Source: Thermoleophilaceae bacterium
GTDB taxonomy: Bacteria > Actinomycetota > Thermoleophilia > Solirubrobacterales > Thermoleophilaceae
NCBI GenBank assembly: GCA_014534235.1
Contig: JACVRW010000009.1
Span: forward strand, 1-45,138
Reading direction: 5' to 3'
Length of the DNA: 45,138 bases
Positions 27,204 to 35,803 of this stretch are shown in pieces; the first letter of the stretch is position 1, and each line of letters opens with the position of its first letter. The position numbers and the translations under genes were made by a program. A model generated the notes under the pieces. It had not been told where the DNA came from. It saw only the letters and a program-made list of their open reading frames with translations, and searched no databases.

Positions 27204-28417
27204 CGATCGACGCCCGCCGCGTCATCGCCGACCTGCGGGAGCTCGATCGGCTGACCGGGGGACCGGACGGCGCACGCCGCGTGTGCTGGACAAAGGAATG
27301 GCTGCGGGCGCGCGAGCTCCTGCGCGAGCGACTCGAGGACGTCGGCGGCGTCGCCGTCGCGCAGGACGAGGCGGGGAACCTGTGGGCGACGCTTCCGGGC
27401 GACCGGGATGGCACTGTGGCCGTCGGCTCCCACCTCGACTCGGTTCCGAACGGCGGCTGGCTCGACGGGGCGCTCGGCGTGATGGCGGCGCTCGAGGTCC
27501 TGCGCGCCGCCGCGGCCGACTCCCACCGGCACACGGCTGCGTTGGTCGACTTCGCCGACGAGGAGGGCGCCCGCTTCGGCCGTAGCCTGTTCGGCAGCTC
27601 GGCCGTGGCCGGCACGCTCGATACGCGGGCGATCGAGGGCCTGCGAGACGCGGAGGGCGGCGCGCTCGGCGAGGTGCTGGCCGAGCACGGCGTCGACCTC
27701 GAGCGGACCACTGCGGCCACCGCTCGACGCGAGTCGCTCATCGCCTACCTCGAGCTGCACATCGAGCAGGGCCCCGTGCTGGAAGGCGAGGGCCTGCCGG
27801 TCGCGGCGGTGAGCGGCACGTTCGGCGTGGAGCGATATCGCTTTTCGTTCGACGGACAGGCCTCCCACGCCGGCACCACCCCAATGGACATGCGTCGCGA
27901 CGCGGGCCTCGCCGCGGCCGGCACCGCGCTTGCCGTGGAGCAGATCGCCCGCCGGCACGAGGGCGTCGGCACCTGCGGGCGGGTCGACCTCGAGCCCGGG
28001 ATACCGACCGCGGTCGCAGGACGCGCCGATCTGCTGGTCGACCTCCGCCACGCGCAGGGCGAGCCACTCGCGGCGATGCTCGCAGAGACCCGCGCTGAAG
28101 CGGCGCGCGCTGCGGCAGGGCGCGGGTGCAGCATGTCCGATTCTGAGCTCTGGCGCATCGAGCCGATCTCGTTCGACGGGCGCTTGGTTACGGCCGCCCT
28201 CGAGGCCGCCTGCACGGGGCGCGCGCTGCCGAGCGGCGCGCTCCACGACGCGGCCGAGATGGCCCGGCACCTGCCGGCCGCGATGATGTTCACCTCGTCG
28301 ACGCGCGGCATCAGTCACGCCAAGGAGGAGGACACGCCCGAGCCCGACCTCGAGCGTGCGATCGACGCGTTCGGCCGCCTGGCGCTGCGTGTGCTCCGCG
28401 GCGAGGTGCTCGGTTAG
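27200..28417 (+). CDS. M20-family N-carbamoyl-L-amino-acid hydrolase / allantoate amidohydrolase-like
   Basis: The 405-residue protein matches the two-domain, two-metal M20 amidohydrolases that split ureido compounds (N-carbamoyl amino acids, beta-ureidopropionate, allantoate). Metal ligands are seen in VAVGSHLDSVPNGGWLDGAL and LVDFADEEGARFG, and later ELHIEQGPVLE. The dimerisation domain has FDGQASHAGTTPMDMRRDA, and the C-terminal part SGALHDAAEMARH and FTSSTRGISHAKEED. GTG 27200 overlaps the upstream deiminase-like gene, so the two proteins are made together. This suggests consecutive action: guanidino to ureido, then ureido to free amine. The 3' end overlaps the convergent decarboxylase by 4 bases. 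Confidence 0.88.
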   Translation: MTIDARRVIADLRELDRLTGGPDGARRVCWTKEWLRARELLRERLEDVGGVAVAQDEAGNLWATLPGDRDGTVAVGSHLDSVPNGGWLDGALGVMAALEVLRAAAADSHRHTAALVDFADEEGARFGRSLFGSSAVAGTLDTRAIEGLRDAEGGALGEVLAEHGVDLERTTAATARRESLIAYLELHIEQGPVLEGEGLPVAAVSGTFGVERYRFSFDGQASHAGTTPMDMRRDAGLAAAGTALAVEQIARRHEGVGTCGRVDLEPGIPTAVAGRADLLVDLRHAQGEPLAAMLAETRAEAARAAAGRGCSMSDSELWRIEPISFDGRLVTAALEAACTGRALPSGALHDAAEMARHLPAAMMFTSSTRGISHAKEEDTPEPDLERAIDAFGRLALRVLRGEVLG

Positions 28418-29931
28418 CGCTCCACCACCGCGCGGATCGTCCGGAGCTCGCGGTCGCTGGCGCCGCGCAGGCTGCCGCCGAGCTCGATCGCCCGGCGGAC
28501 GTAGTCGAGCGTCTCCGCCGTCAGCCGCTCGCCGGGGAGGACGTTTGGAATCCCGGGCGGGTAGGCGGCGAGCGACTCCGCGGCGACCCTCCCCACCGCG
28601 TCCGCCGCTGGGAGGACCTCCTGAGGCGCAAGGAACGCCTCGCGCGGGCTCATGACGAGCTCCCCCCATGGGGGCGGCGGCGCGAAGGCCTCGCGGCTGC
28701 GGTCACCCGGGTGGACGCGAGAGGCGAGCTCCTCGCGCAGCGCGGTGACGAGACGCGCGCCGCTGGCCACGACGTCCTCAGCCATGCCGAACACGGCGAC
28801 GATGACGTTCTCACCGGCGAGCTCGAGCAGGATGTCGTCGTGCTCGCGGATCCTGCGCGCGAGCTCGTACCCGGTCGCGCCCGTGCCGCGCACGTCGATC
28901 ACGACGCGCAGCGGGTCGTAGGCGTGCACGCCGGGGGCGCCGACGAGCCGCTCGTCCAGCACGTCCAGGCCCGGCAGCTCCCGCACCGCGGCGCGGATGT
29001 CCCGCAACCCCGCCATCGTGCGAGTGAGGAGCTCGAAGCCGCGCGTGGCGGCCAGCCGCCGTGCCGCGTCGAGCGAGCCCGACAGGAGCGAGCTCGGGCT
29101 GGTGGACTCGAGCAGGGTCACGCAGCGGTCCACCACCTCCTCGTCGATCAGGCCACCCTCCCCCAGGTGGACGATCGCGGACTGGGTCACGCTCCCGACC
29201 ACCTTGTGCGTGCTCGAGACGACGAGGTCGGCACCAAGGGACAACGCCGGCGTTGGGAGCTCGAGATGGAAAGGGAAGTGGGACCCCCACGCCTCGTCCA
29301 CCACCAGCGGGACGCCCCGTGCGTGAGCCACCTCGGCGAGCCCCTGGACGTCGGCGACCGCGCCGAAGTAGGTGGGGGAGACGATCGCCGCTCCGGCCGC
29401 GCGGGGCGTCTCGGCGAGGGCCCGGTCGAGCGCCTCGGGAGTGACGCAGTGGGCCACTCCCAGCTCCGGATCTATCTCCGAGGCGACGAACGTCGGGCGC
29501 ATCCCCGACACGATCAGCGCGTCGATGGTGCTCGAGTGGACGTTGCGCTGCACGACGAGCTCGGCGCCGGAGTGGGCGAGCGTGAGCAGCGCCACGTGGT
29601 TGCCCTGCGAGGCGCCGTTCACCAGGAACCAGCTGCGCCGCGCCCCCCACGCCTCGGCGGCCATGAGCTGGGCCTGCTGGAAGGGCGTCGGCTCGGGGCC
29701 CTGGTCTATGCCCGGCGTGAGGGCCGGGATGTCGAGCGCAAGAGCGCGCTCGCCCAGGACCTCCGCCATCTCCGGGTCCGCGGCCGGGCCGCCCTTGTGG
29801 CCGGGGACGTGGAGCCGGACCGGCCGGCGCTCCGCGAAGGCGCGCAGGGCCTCGAGGTAAGGAGCCTCGGACTGGGGTGGAGTTGGGCCCTCGCGGCGAC
29901 GGCGGCCGGTGGCGGGCTCTGAGACCGACAT
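28414..29931 (-). CDS. Orn/Lys/Arg decarboxylase (PLP-dependent)
   Basis: This 505-residue fold-type I decarboxylase lacks the N-terminal wing domain, like Bacillus SpeA/YaaO. The large domain begins VRLHVPGHKGGPAADPEMAE (diagnostic PGHxGG), then SWFLVNGASQGNHVALL, NVHSSTIDALIVSGM and VVDEAWGSHFPFH; the PLP lysine is in VVSSTHKVVGSVTQSA. The C-terminal domain contains AYPPGIPNVLPGE. It makes agmatine, cadaverine or putrescine; the substrate cannot be read from sequence, but arginine is plausible beside a guanidino hydrolase. Stop codons of this gene and the convergent M20 gene overlap. Confidence 0.9.
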   Translation of the reverse strand: MSVSEPATGRRRREGPTPPQSEAPYLEALRAFAERRPVRLHVPGHKGGPAADPEMAEVLGERALALDIPALTPGIDQGPEPTPFQQAQLMAAEAWGARRSWFLVNGASQGNHVALLTLAHSGAELVVQRNVHSSTIDALIVSGMRPTFVASEIDPELGVAHCVTPEALDRALAETPRAAGAAIVSPTYFGAVADVQGLAEVAHARGVPLVVDEAWGSHFPFHLELPTPALSLGADLVVSSTHKVVGSVTQSAIVHLGEGGLIDEEVVDRCVTLLESTSPSSLLSGSLDAARRLAATRGFELLTRTMAGLRDIRAAVRELPGLDVLDERLVGAPGVHAYDPLRVVIDVRGTGATGYELARRIREHDDILLELAGENVIVAVFGMAEDVVASGARLVTALREELASRVHPGDRSREAFAPPPPWGELVMSPREAFLAPQEVLPAADAVGRVAAESLAAYPPGIPNVLPGERLTAETLDYVRRAIELGGSLRGASDRELRTIRAVVER

Positions 29932-29942
29932 GCCGCGCGAGT

Positions 29943-30470
29943 CTAGGCGCCGCCCCGGTTGGGCCGCCGCGGAGCCCGGCTTCCGAGGCGGCGTGCCGCG
30001 CCGGGTTGACGGCCCGCCTCAGCCGCCCCGAGCGCCCGCTCGGCGGCCGCGTCCGGGGAGCCCGCAACCTCGATTCCTTGGATCTCCCACGTCGCGAGGC
30101 CGACCACCGGCTTGCCGGTTCTCAGCGCCAGCGCGATCTCTGACAGCGTGCCGTAGCCGCCCCCGATCGCGACGAGCGCGTCCGCGGCTCGGACGACGAG
30201 CGCGTTGCGCGCCTCGCCGAGGCCGGTCGCCACGGCCACGTCGACGAATGGGTTGGCGTGGGCACGGTCCGACCCCGGCAGCACCCCGACGGTGGTGCCG
30301 CCGGCGTCCTTCGCACCGCGGCAGGCCGCCTCCATGGTCCCACCGAGCCCGCCGCAGACCACCACCGCTCCACGCGCGGCCAGCGCGCGGCCGACCGACT
30401 CGGCCGCCGCCATCTCGTCCGGCCGGGCGTCTCCCGGCCCGACCACCGCAACGTAGGGGCGCGCGATCAG
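29943..30470 (-). CDS. LOG-like / TIGR00725-type Rossmann-fold protein
   Basis: The roughly 175-residue protein has the nucleotide-binding pattern of the LOG/lysine-decarboxylase-like family. It shows VAVVGPGDARPDEMAAAESV, VVVCGGLGGTMEAACRGAKD, VGVLPGSDRAHANPF and the key AIGGGYGTLSEIALALRTGK (PGGxGTxxE-like). Related enzymes release free bases from nucleoside 5'-monophosphates; the TIGR00725 branch has unknown activity. GTG 30446 would remove the first strand. The frame extends back to CTG 30470, which overlaps the preceding stop as CTGA and restores IARPYVAVVGPG, so I annotate from there. The Pro/Arg-rich tail (about the last 20 residues) looks non-conserved. Confidence 0.8.
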   Translation of the reverse strand: MIARPYVAVVGPGDARPDEMAAAESVGRALAARGAVVVCGGLGGTMEAACRGAKDAGGTTVGVLPGSDRAHANPFVDVAVATGLGEARNALVVRAADALVAIGGGYGTLSEIALALRTGKPVVGLATWEIQGIEVAGSPDAAAERALGAAEAGRQPGAARRLGSRAPRRPNRGGA

Positions 30471-31015
30471 GGTCGTTCGGGTCGGGCGGTCCCCGGCTCG
30501 GGCGGCTCCGCCCCGCCGCGTCCCGCTCCGCCTCCACTGCCGAAGAGCGGGGCCTTGCCGGTCGGCGCGGACGCCTCCCTCGTCTCGGCCGTGGCCGGCT
30601 CCTCGCGCGGCCGGGTCTCCACGGCGAGGGAGATCTGCGTGGTCGCGGCAAGCGCGCCCGCCACCATTAGAGCCGCGCCGCCGAGCGCCAGCCAGATCCC
30701 GACGTCCTGCTCCGGGCCGCCATCGCCTGCGACCGCCGGCGGATCATTGAAGGCCTGGGTAACCACGACGGCCAGCGTCGCGATCGCGATGATCACCGCC
30801 ACGCTCGGACTGATCTCCTGCCTCATGACGCGCGGGCCCACCAGCAGCGAGAAGATCGTCGCGAGCGCGAGGCTCACGAGAACGACGTCCACGATCTCGA
30901 ACACCGTCCAGCCGGTGAGGGTCTCGTACCAATCGAGGAACAGGCTGACGATCAGTAGCACCGCTCCGGCGGAGGCCACGAGCGGTCCGACCGGGATCCT
31001 CTGCGCGCGCGGCAT
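30467..31015 (-). CDS. Four-helix membrane protein of unknown function
   Basis: The 182-residue protein has four predicted membrane segments (about 10-27, 38-60, 70-87, 105-125), then a charged, Pro/Gly-rich cytoplasmic tail of about 55 residues. The first loop holds FLDWYETLTGWTVFEIVDVV, a pattern I associate with small actinobacterial membrane proteins of unknown role. It starts at ATG 31015, is 42 bases downstream of leuS and overlaps the LOG-like gene. No enzymatic motif is visible. Confidence 0.72.
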   Translation of the reverse strand: MPRAQRIPVGPLVASAGAVLLIVSLFLDWYETLTGWTVFEIVDVVLVSLALATIFSLLVGPRVMRQEISPSVAVIIAIATLAVVVTQAFNDPPAVAGDGGPEQDVGIWLALGGAALMVAGALAATTQISLAVETRPREEPATAETREASAPTGKAPLFGSGGGAGRGGAEPPEPGTARPERP

Positions 31016-31057
31016 GGGCGGGTCACTCTAGCGCCGCCCTGGACGCGCCGGGCGGGC

Positions 31058-33505
31058 TCAGCGAACCACGAAGTTGACCAGCTTGCCCGGCACGACGATC
31101 GCCCTGACGATCTCCTTGCCGTTCAGGCGCGCGGCCAGCTTGTCGGAGCCGCGGGCCAGTGCCTCGAGCTCCTCACGGGACGCCGCGGCCGGCGCCGCCA
31201 CCCGGTCGACCAGCTTGCCGTTCATCTGCACAACGAGCTGAATCTCGTCGCTGACGAGCAGCGCCGGATCCGCCTCCGGCCACGGCTCCTCCCACACCCG
31301 TCGGCCGGTCATGAGCTCGTACACCTCGGCGCCGAGGTGGGGAGCGAACTGGAAGATCAGCGAGCCCGCAGTGGCGACAGCGAAGCGCATATGCCCGGGT
31401 GGGGCGGACTCGCGGGCGCGGTAGATCTCGTTCACGAGCTCCATCACCGCGGCGATCGCGGTGTTGAACGCAAAGCGGTCCCGCATGTCCCGGGTCACCT
31501 TGTCGATCGCCCAGTGAGCCTTGCGCAGTAGGTCGGAAGGTGCACCGTCGACGGCGTCCTCAGGAGAGGTCCGCTCGGCGGTCTCGGCGGCCACCGTCCA
31601 CAGGCGCGACAGGAACCGGTACACCCCCCCGACGCCCTCGTCCTGCCAGTCGGCGTCTTCCGACGGCGGCCCGATGAAGAGGATGTACGACCGGAGTGTG
31701 TCGGCCCCGAAGCGCTCCACGTACTCGTGCGGGGAGACCGTGTTGCCCTTCGACTTGGACATCTTCGCCCCCTCGCGGGTGATCATCCCCTGGGTGAACA
31801 GGCGAGCGAACGGCTCCTGGATGTCCAGCAGGTCCATGTCGGCGAGCGCCTTCACGAAGAACCGGGCGTACATGAGGTGCAGGATCGCGTGCTCCACGCC
31901 GCCGATGTACTGGTCTACCGGCATCCACCGCCGCAGCACCTCGCGATCCCAGGGCGCCCGGTCGTTGTGCGGGTCGCAGTAGCGCAGGAAGTACCACGAC
32001 GAGTCGACGAAGGTGTCCATAGTGTCCGTCTCCCGGCGCGCGTCGCCGCCGCAGCGAGGACAGCTCGTGCGGACCCAATCCTCCGCGGCGGCCAGCGGAG
32101 ACCGCCCCTTGGGCGCGTAGTCCCGTATCTCAGGGAGCTCCACGGGGAGTTGCTCGTCCGGCACCGGCACCGTGCCGCAGCCGTCGCAGTAGACGATCGG
32201 GATCGGGCACCCCCAGTAGCGCTGACGTGAGAGCAGCCAATCGCGCAGGCGGTAGCTGACCGCGCTCTTGCCGAGCCCGCCCTCCGCGAGCCAGGCGGTG
32301 ATCGCGCGCTTCGCCTCGGGTGCGGGCATGCCGGTGAAGTCGCCGGAGTTCACCAGGCGCTCGTTCTCGGTGTGGCCGAGGAACGCCTCGTTCAGGGACG
32401 CGGCCGGATCGGAGTCGGCCGGAGCGACCACCCGCCGGATCTCGAGCCCGAAGCGCTCGGCGAACTCGTAGTCGCGCTGGTCGTGGGCCGGCACGCCCAT
32501 GATCGCGCCGGTGCCGTACTCCATCAGCACGTAGTCGGCCACGAACATCGGGATCTCCTCGCCGGTGACCGGGTTGGTCACGGTGCGGCCGAGCGGAACG
32601 CCCGTCTTCTCCTTGTGCTCTGCGCCGCGCTCCTCCACCGACTCCGTCAGCGCGCGGTTCACGTACTCGTGGACCTCGGGCGAGTCGTTCAGCTTGAAGA
32701 TGTCCGGGTGCTCCGGCGCCATCACGAAGAACGTCGCGCCGAACAGCGTGTCGGGGCGGGTCGTGAACACGGGGTAGTCGACGCCAAGCTCCTCGCACCG
32801 GAAGACGACCTCGGCACCCTCGGAGCGGCCGATCCAGTTCTCCTGCATCGTCACCACGTACGGCGGCCAATCGATCGTCCTCAGGTCCTCGAGCAGCCGG
32901 TCCGCATAGTCGGTTATGCGGAAGAACGACTGCTCGAGCTGGCGGGCCTCGAGTTCGGCGCCGCAGCGCTCGCAGCGGCCGTCGATGACCTGCTCGTTGG
33001 CCAGCACCGTGGCGTCGTTGGGGCACCACTTGACCGGCGCCTCCTTGCGAAAGGCGAGGCCCCGCTCGTAGAGGCGCAGGAAGATCCACTGGGTCCAGTG
33101 GTAGTACTCGGGCTGGTGGGTGCCGAACTCGCGCGACCAGTCGATCGAGATCCCCCACTCGCGGAACTCCCGCTGGAACTTGCGAATCGACGCCTCGGTC
33201 GACTCGCGCGGGTGCTGGCCGGTCTTGATCGCGTGGTTCTCGGCCGGCAGGCCGAAGGCGTCGTAGCCCATAGGGTGCAGCACCCGGTATCCGTGGCGGC
33301 GGCGGAAGTGGGCGACGGCGTCGCCGACCGAGTAGGTCTTGAGGTGGCCGATGTGTGGCTCGCCTGACGGGTACGGGAGCATCTCGAGCACATAGGCCTT
33401 CGGCCTGTCCGGAGCCTCGTCGTTGGAGACCTCCCAGGTCCGCTCGTCGGCCCAAACCTTCTGCCACTTGGCCTCGATCCGCCTGGGGTCGTAGCGCTCC
33501 GCCAT
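31058..33505 (-). CDS. leuS: Leucyl-tRNA synthetase
   Basis: LeuRS charges tRNA-Leu. The 815-residue protein has the class I HIGH motif in MLPYPSGEPHIGHLKTYSVG (about 40-60), the CP1 editing domain (GRSEGAEVVFRC to VVAPADSDPAA, with VFTTRPDTLFGATFFV), a zinc-type knuckle in YCDGCGTVPVPD and SCPRCGGDARRE, and the KMSKS loop in TREGAKMSKSKGNTVSPHEY. The C-terminal domain ends IVVPGKLVNFVVR. It starts at ATG 33505. I saw no T-box leader, and the upstream gap is only 20-56 bases. Confidence 0.97.
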   Translation of the reverse strand: MAERYDPRRIEAKWQKVWADERTWEVSNDEAPDRPKAYVLEMLPYPSGEPHIGHLKTYSVGDAVAHFRRRHGYRVLHPMGYDAFGLPAENHAIKTGQHPRESTEASIRKFQREFREWGISIDWSREFGTHQPEYYHWTQWIFLRLYERGLAFRKEAPVKWCPNDATVLANEQVIDGRCERCGAELEARQLEQSFFRITDYADRLLEDLRTIDWPPYVVTMQENWIGRSEGAEVVFRCEELGVDYPVFTTRPDTLFGATFFVMAPEHPDIFKLNDSPEVHEYVNRALTESVEERGAEHKEKTGVPLGRTVTNPVTGEEIPMFVADYVLMEYGTGAIMGVPAHDQRDYEFAERFGLEIRRVVAPADSDPAASLNEAFLGHTENERLVNSGDFTGMPAPEAKRAITAWLAEGGLGKSAVSYRLRDWLLSRQRYWGCPIPIVYCDGCGTVPVPDEQLPVELPEIRDYAPKGRSPLAAAEDWVRTSCPRCGGDARRETDTMDTFVDSSWYFLRYCDPHNDRAPWDREVLRRWMPVDQYIGGVEHAILHLMYARFFVKALADMDLLDIQEPFARLFTQGMITREGAKMSKSKGNTVSPHEYVERFGADTLRSYILFIGPPSEDADWQDEGVGGVYRFLSRLWTVAAETAERTSPEDAVDGAPSDLLRKAHWAIDKVTRDMRDRFAFNTAIAAVMELVNEIYRARESAPPGHMRFAVATAGSLIFQFAPHLGAEVYELMTGRRVWEEPWPEADPALLVSDEIQLVVQMNGKLVDRVAAPAAASREELEALARGSDKLAARLNGKEIVRAIVVPGKLVNFVVR

Positions 33506-33525
33506 GGACGCCAGGTTACCTGGGG

Positions 33526-34443
33526 GTGCCGGATCGCAGAACGGGGTTACAGTCGCGGGCGTTGAACGCGAATGGCCTCGAGCTCGCGTGCGACCACGCC
33601 GGCGAGCGCGGCAAGCCGCTCCTGCTGATCCACGGGTGGCCCGAGACCAGGCGCATCTGGGCGCGCAACATCGGCCCGCTCGCCGAGGCCGGCTTCGAGG
33701 TGATCGCTCCGGATCTCCGCGGCTTCGGCGACTCGGACCTTGCCCCCGACGACCGTTACGACGTCGCCGCGCACGCCGCCGACATGGCCGCGCTGGTGCG
33801 CAGTCTCGGCCATGACAGGGTCGTCGCCTGCGCCGGCGACCTCGGCGGCGTCGTCGCGCAGGACCTGTCGCTGCGCTTCGAGGGCCTCGTGGAGCGCCTG
33901 GTCCTCTTCAACACGGTCCCACCGGTCCTGCCGGGCACCCGACGGGAGGTGCCGCCCGAGGTCCGCATGGCCGCCGACTACTTCATCCGGCAGTCCCGCG
34001 ATGCGGACGGCCTCGCGGCCGAGCTCGACACCCCCGAGAAGCGCCGCCGGTATGTGGCGCAGTTCTACGGCTCGCGCTTCTGGGCGGCCCCCGGAGCGTT
34101 TTCGCCGGAGGACGTGGACTTCATGACGGAGCCGTTCGGCGACGCCGAGCGCTTCCGGGCCTCGATCGCGAACTACGAGTACGTCGGCGGGCCGCGCACG
34201 GCGCCCGAGCCGCCCCGGCTGACCGAGCCCAACCCCACCCCCGTGCTGATCCTCTACGGCCCCGAGGACCACGTCATTCCGCGCGACTTTCCGCAGCGCA
34301 TGGAGGCTGCGTTCCCTAACCGGGCCGGCCCCTTCATCGTGCACCGAGCCGGCCACTTCCTCCAGTGGGAGCGCGCCGACGTGCTGAACGGCGCGCTCCG
34401 CTGGATGTGCCTCAGTGGTCACCACCGAGAGTACGGTCGATGA
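33526..34443 (+). CDS. Alpha/beta hydrolase (epoxide-hydrolase-like)
   Basis: The roughly 305-residue protein has the alpha/beta-hydrolase fold. It shows the oxyanion HGWPETRRIW, APDLRGFGDSDLAP, the nucleophile elbow ACAGDLGGVVAQD (Asp nucleophile, as in epoxide hydrolases and haloalkane dehalogenases), a cap domain, LILYGPEDHVIPRDF and the catalytic His in HRAGHFLQWERAD. Natural substrate is unknown. The start is uncertain: GTG 33526 or TTG 33562 (LNANGLELACD). The gene is divergent from leuS. Confidence 0.85.
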   Translation: MPDRRTGLQSRALNANGLELACDHAGERGKPLLLIHGWPETRRIWARNIGPLAEAGFEVIAPDLRGFGDSDLAPDDRYDVAAHAADMAALVRSLGHDRVVACAGDLGGVVAQDLSLRFEGLVERLVLFNTVPPVLPGTRREVPPEVRMAADYFIRQSRDADGLAAELDTPEKRRRYVAQFYGSRFWAAPGAFSPEDVDFMTEPFGDAERFRASIANYEYVGGPRTAPEPPRLTEPNPTPVLILYGPEDHVIPRDFPQRMEAAFPNRAGPFIVHRAGHFLQWERADVLNGALRWMCLSGHHREYGR

Positions 34444-34513
34444 TCGGGCCAGCCAGCACCGTGGCGTAAGCATCGGCGAGTACCCCGGGTGGCGGCGCGA
34501 CGGCGGCGGCCCG

Positions 34514-34723
34514 CTACTCGCCCGTAGCGATCATCACGTCCGAGGCCTTGATCACCACCATCACCTCGCTTCCCTCCGACAGCCCGAGCTCCTCCACCGC
34601 CTCGACCGTGATGGATGCGACGAGGCGCTGACCCGCCACGTCGACCGCGACGTTTGCGATCGCCTCGCCGCGGGTGATCTCCTGCACCGTTCCCCGGAGC
34701 TGGTTCCGGGCGCTGATCTTCAT
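34514..34723 (-). CDS. mop: Molybdenum-pterin binding protein (Mop/molbindin)
   Basis: This 69-residue single Mop/TOBE domain reads MKISARNQLRGTVQEITRGE, then ANVAVDVAGQRLVASITVEA and VMVVIKASDVMIATGE. Such proteins form hexamers that store molybdate. A strong ribosome site (GGAGGAGG) sits just before ATG 34723, 15 bases after the modC stop. It is the last gene of the molybdate operon and convergent with the hydrolase gene at 33526. Confidence 0.93.
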   Translation of the reverse strand: MKISARNQLRGTVQEITRGEAIANVAVDVAGQRLVASITVEAVEELGLSEGSEVMVVIKASDVMIATGE

Positions 34724-34738
34724 CGATTCCTCCTCCGT

Positions 34739-35803
34739 TCAGATGCTTACGAGCCGGGTGGCGGCGGCCTTCCATGTCGCGGTCACCAGGCTGCCGGCGC
34801 GCAGGTCGAGCGCCTTCGCCGAGGCCTGCGTGATCTCGGCCGCGAGCGGCTGCGGGGCGGCCAACCCGAGCCGTACCCGGTTCCCCACGGCTGTGACCGA
34901 CAGCACCTCCACGGGAAGGCGGTTCTGGCTCGACCCATGGGGCGCCTCCCCCTCCGGGTCGATCGTGATCTCCCACGGATAGACGCTCACCGCGACGGGA
35001 CCCTCGCCGCGGTCGCTGCTCGTCACCGTGCCACCTCCGTCGAGCTCTACCAGCGTGAGCCCGTTGGGCCCGGCGTGTGCCGTGCCCGTCATGACCACCG
35101 CGCCCGTGAAGTCCGCGACGAACGCGGACCGCGGCGCGGCGGCGAGCTCAGTGGGAGTCCCCTCCTGCACGACCCTGCCCGCGTCGACGACCCCCACCCG
35201 GTCGCCGAGCTGAGCCGCCTCCGCGAAGTCATGCGTCACGAGCAGCGCCGGCACCTCGACCTCGCGAAGCACCGCCTCGAGCTCCCGCGCCGCCCCGGCG
35301 CGGGTGCGGGGGTCGAGCGCGGAGAGCGGCTCGTCGAGCAGCAGGACATCCGGCCGACGCGCGAGCACCCGGGCGACGGCGACCCGCTGGCGCTCGCCCC
35401 CCGACAACGTGCGCGGGCGGGCGTCGGCGAGCCGGCCGACTCCGAACCGCTCGAGCAGCTCCTGGGCGCGGCGCCGGCGCTCGCGCCGGCTCATCCCCCG
35501 CAGCGGGTAGGCGACGTTCTGCCACGCCGTCAGGTGCGGAAAGAGCGCGTACTCCTGGAACACGTACCCGCAGCGACGGTGCTCGGGCGGAACGTCGATC
35601 CCGCGCTCCGTGTCGAGCCACGTTTCGCCGCCGCAGTGAACCCGGCCCCTCTCGGGGCGCAGGAGCCCCGAGGCCACCCGCAGGATGCTCGTCTTTCCCG
35701 CCCCGGACGGACCCGCCAGGGCCAGGCACTCGCCGGCGCATACCTCCAGCGACACTACGAGGTTCAGCCCGCCGAGGCGCGTCCGGGCCTCAACCCGCAG
35801 CAC
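34739..35803 (-). CDS. modC: Molybdate ABC transporter ATP-binding protein
   Basis: The 354-residue ATPase has Walker A in LAGPSGAGKTSILRVASGL, the Q-loop YVFQEYALFPHLTA, the signature TLSGGERQRVAVARVLARRP, Walker B VLLLDEPLSALDPRTR and the switch LLVTHDFAEAAQLG. The C-terminal third is a TOBE domain, including NRLPVEVLSVTAVGNRVRLG and AEITQASAKALDLRAGSLV. ModC energises molybdate import with ModB. It starts at GTG 35803, overlapping modB by 14 bases. Confidence 0.95.
   Translation of the reverse strand: MLRVEARTRLGGLNLVVSLEVCAGECLALAGPSGAGKTSILRVASGLLRPERGRVHCGGETWLDTERGIDVPPEHRRCGYVFQEYALFPHLTAWQNVAYPLRGMSRRERRRRAQELLERFGVGRLADARPRTLSGGERQRVAVARVLARRPDVLLLDEPLSALDPRTRAGAARELEAVLREVEVPALLVTHDFAEAAQLGDRVGVVDAGRVVQEGTPTELAAAPRSAFVADFTGAVVMTGTAHAGPNGLTLVELDGGGTVTSSDRGEGPVAVSVYPWEITIDPEGEAPHGSSQNRLPVEVLSVTAVGNRVRLGLAAPQPLAAEITQASAKALDLRAGSLVTATWKAAATRLVSI

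Noticed and set aside
28711-29922. 403-codon plus-strand ORF
   Set aside because: It is antisense to the Orn/Lys/Arg decarboxylase, which has clear PLP and domain motifs; the plus frame is low-complexity and typical of high-GC shadow frames.
33506-33561. T-box leader for leuS
   Set aside because: The gap is far too short and lacks the T-box core.
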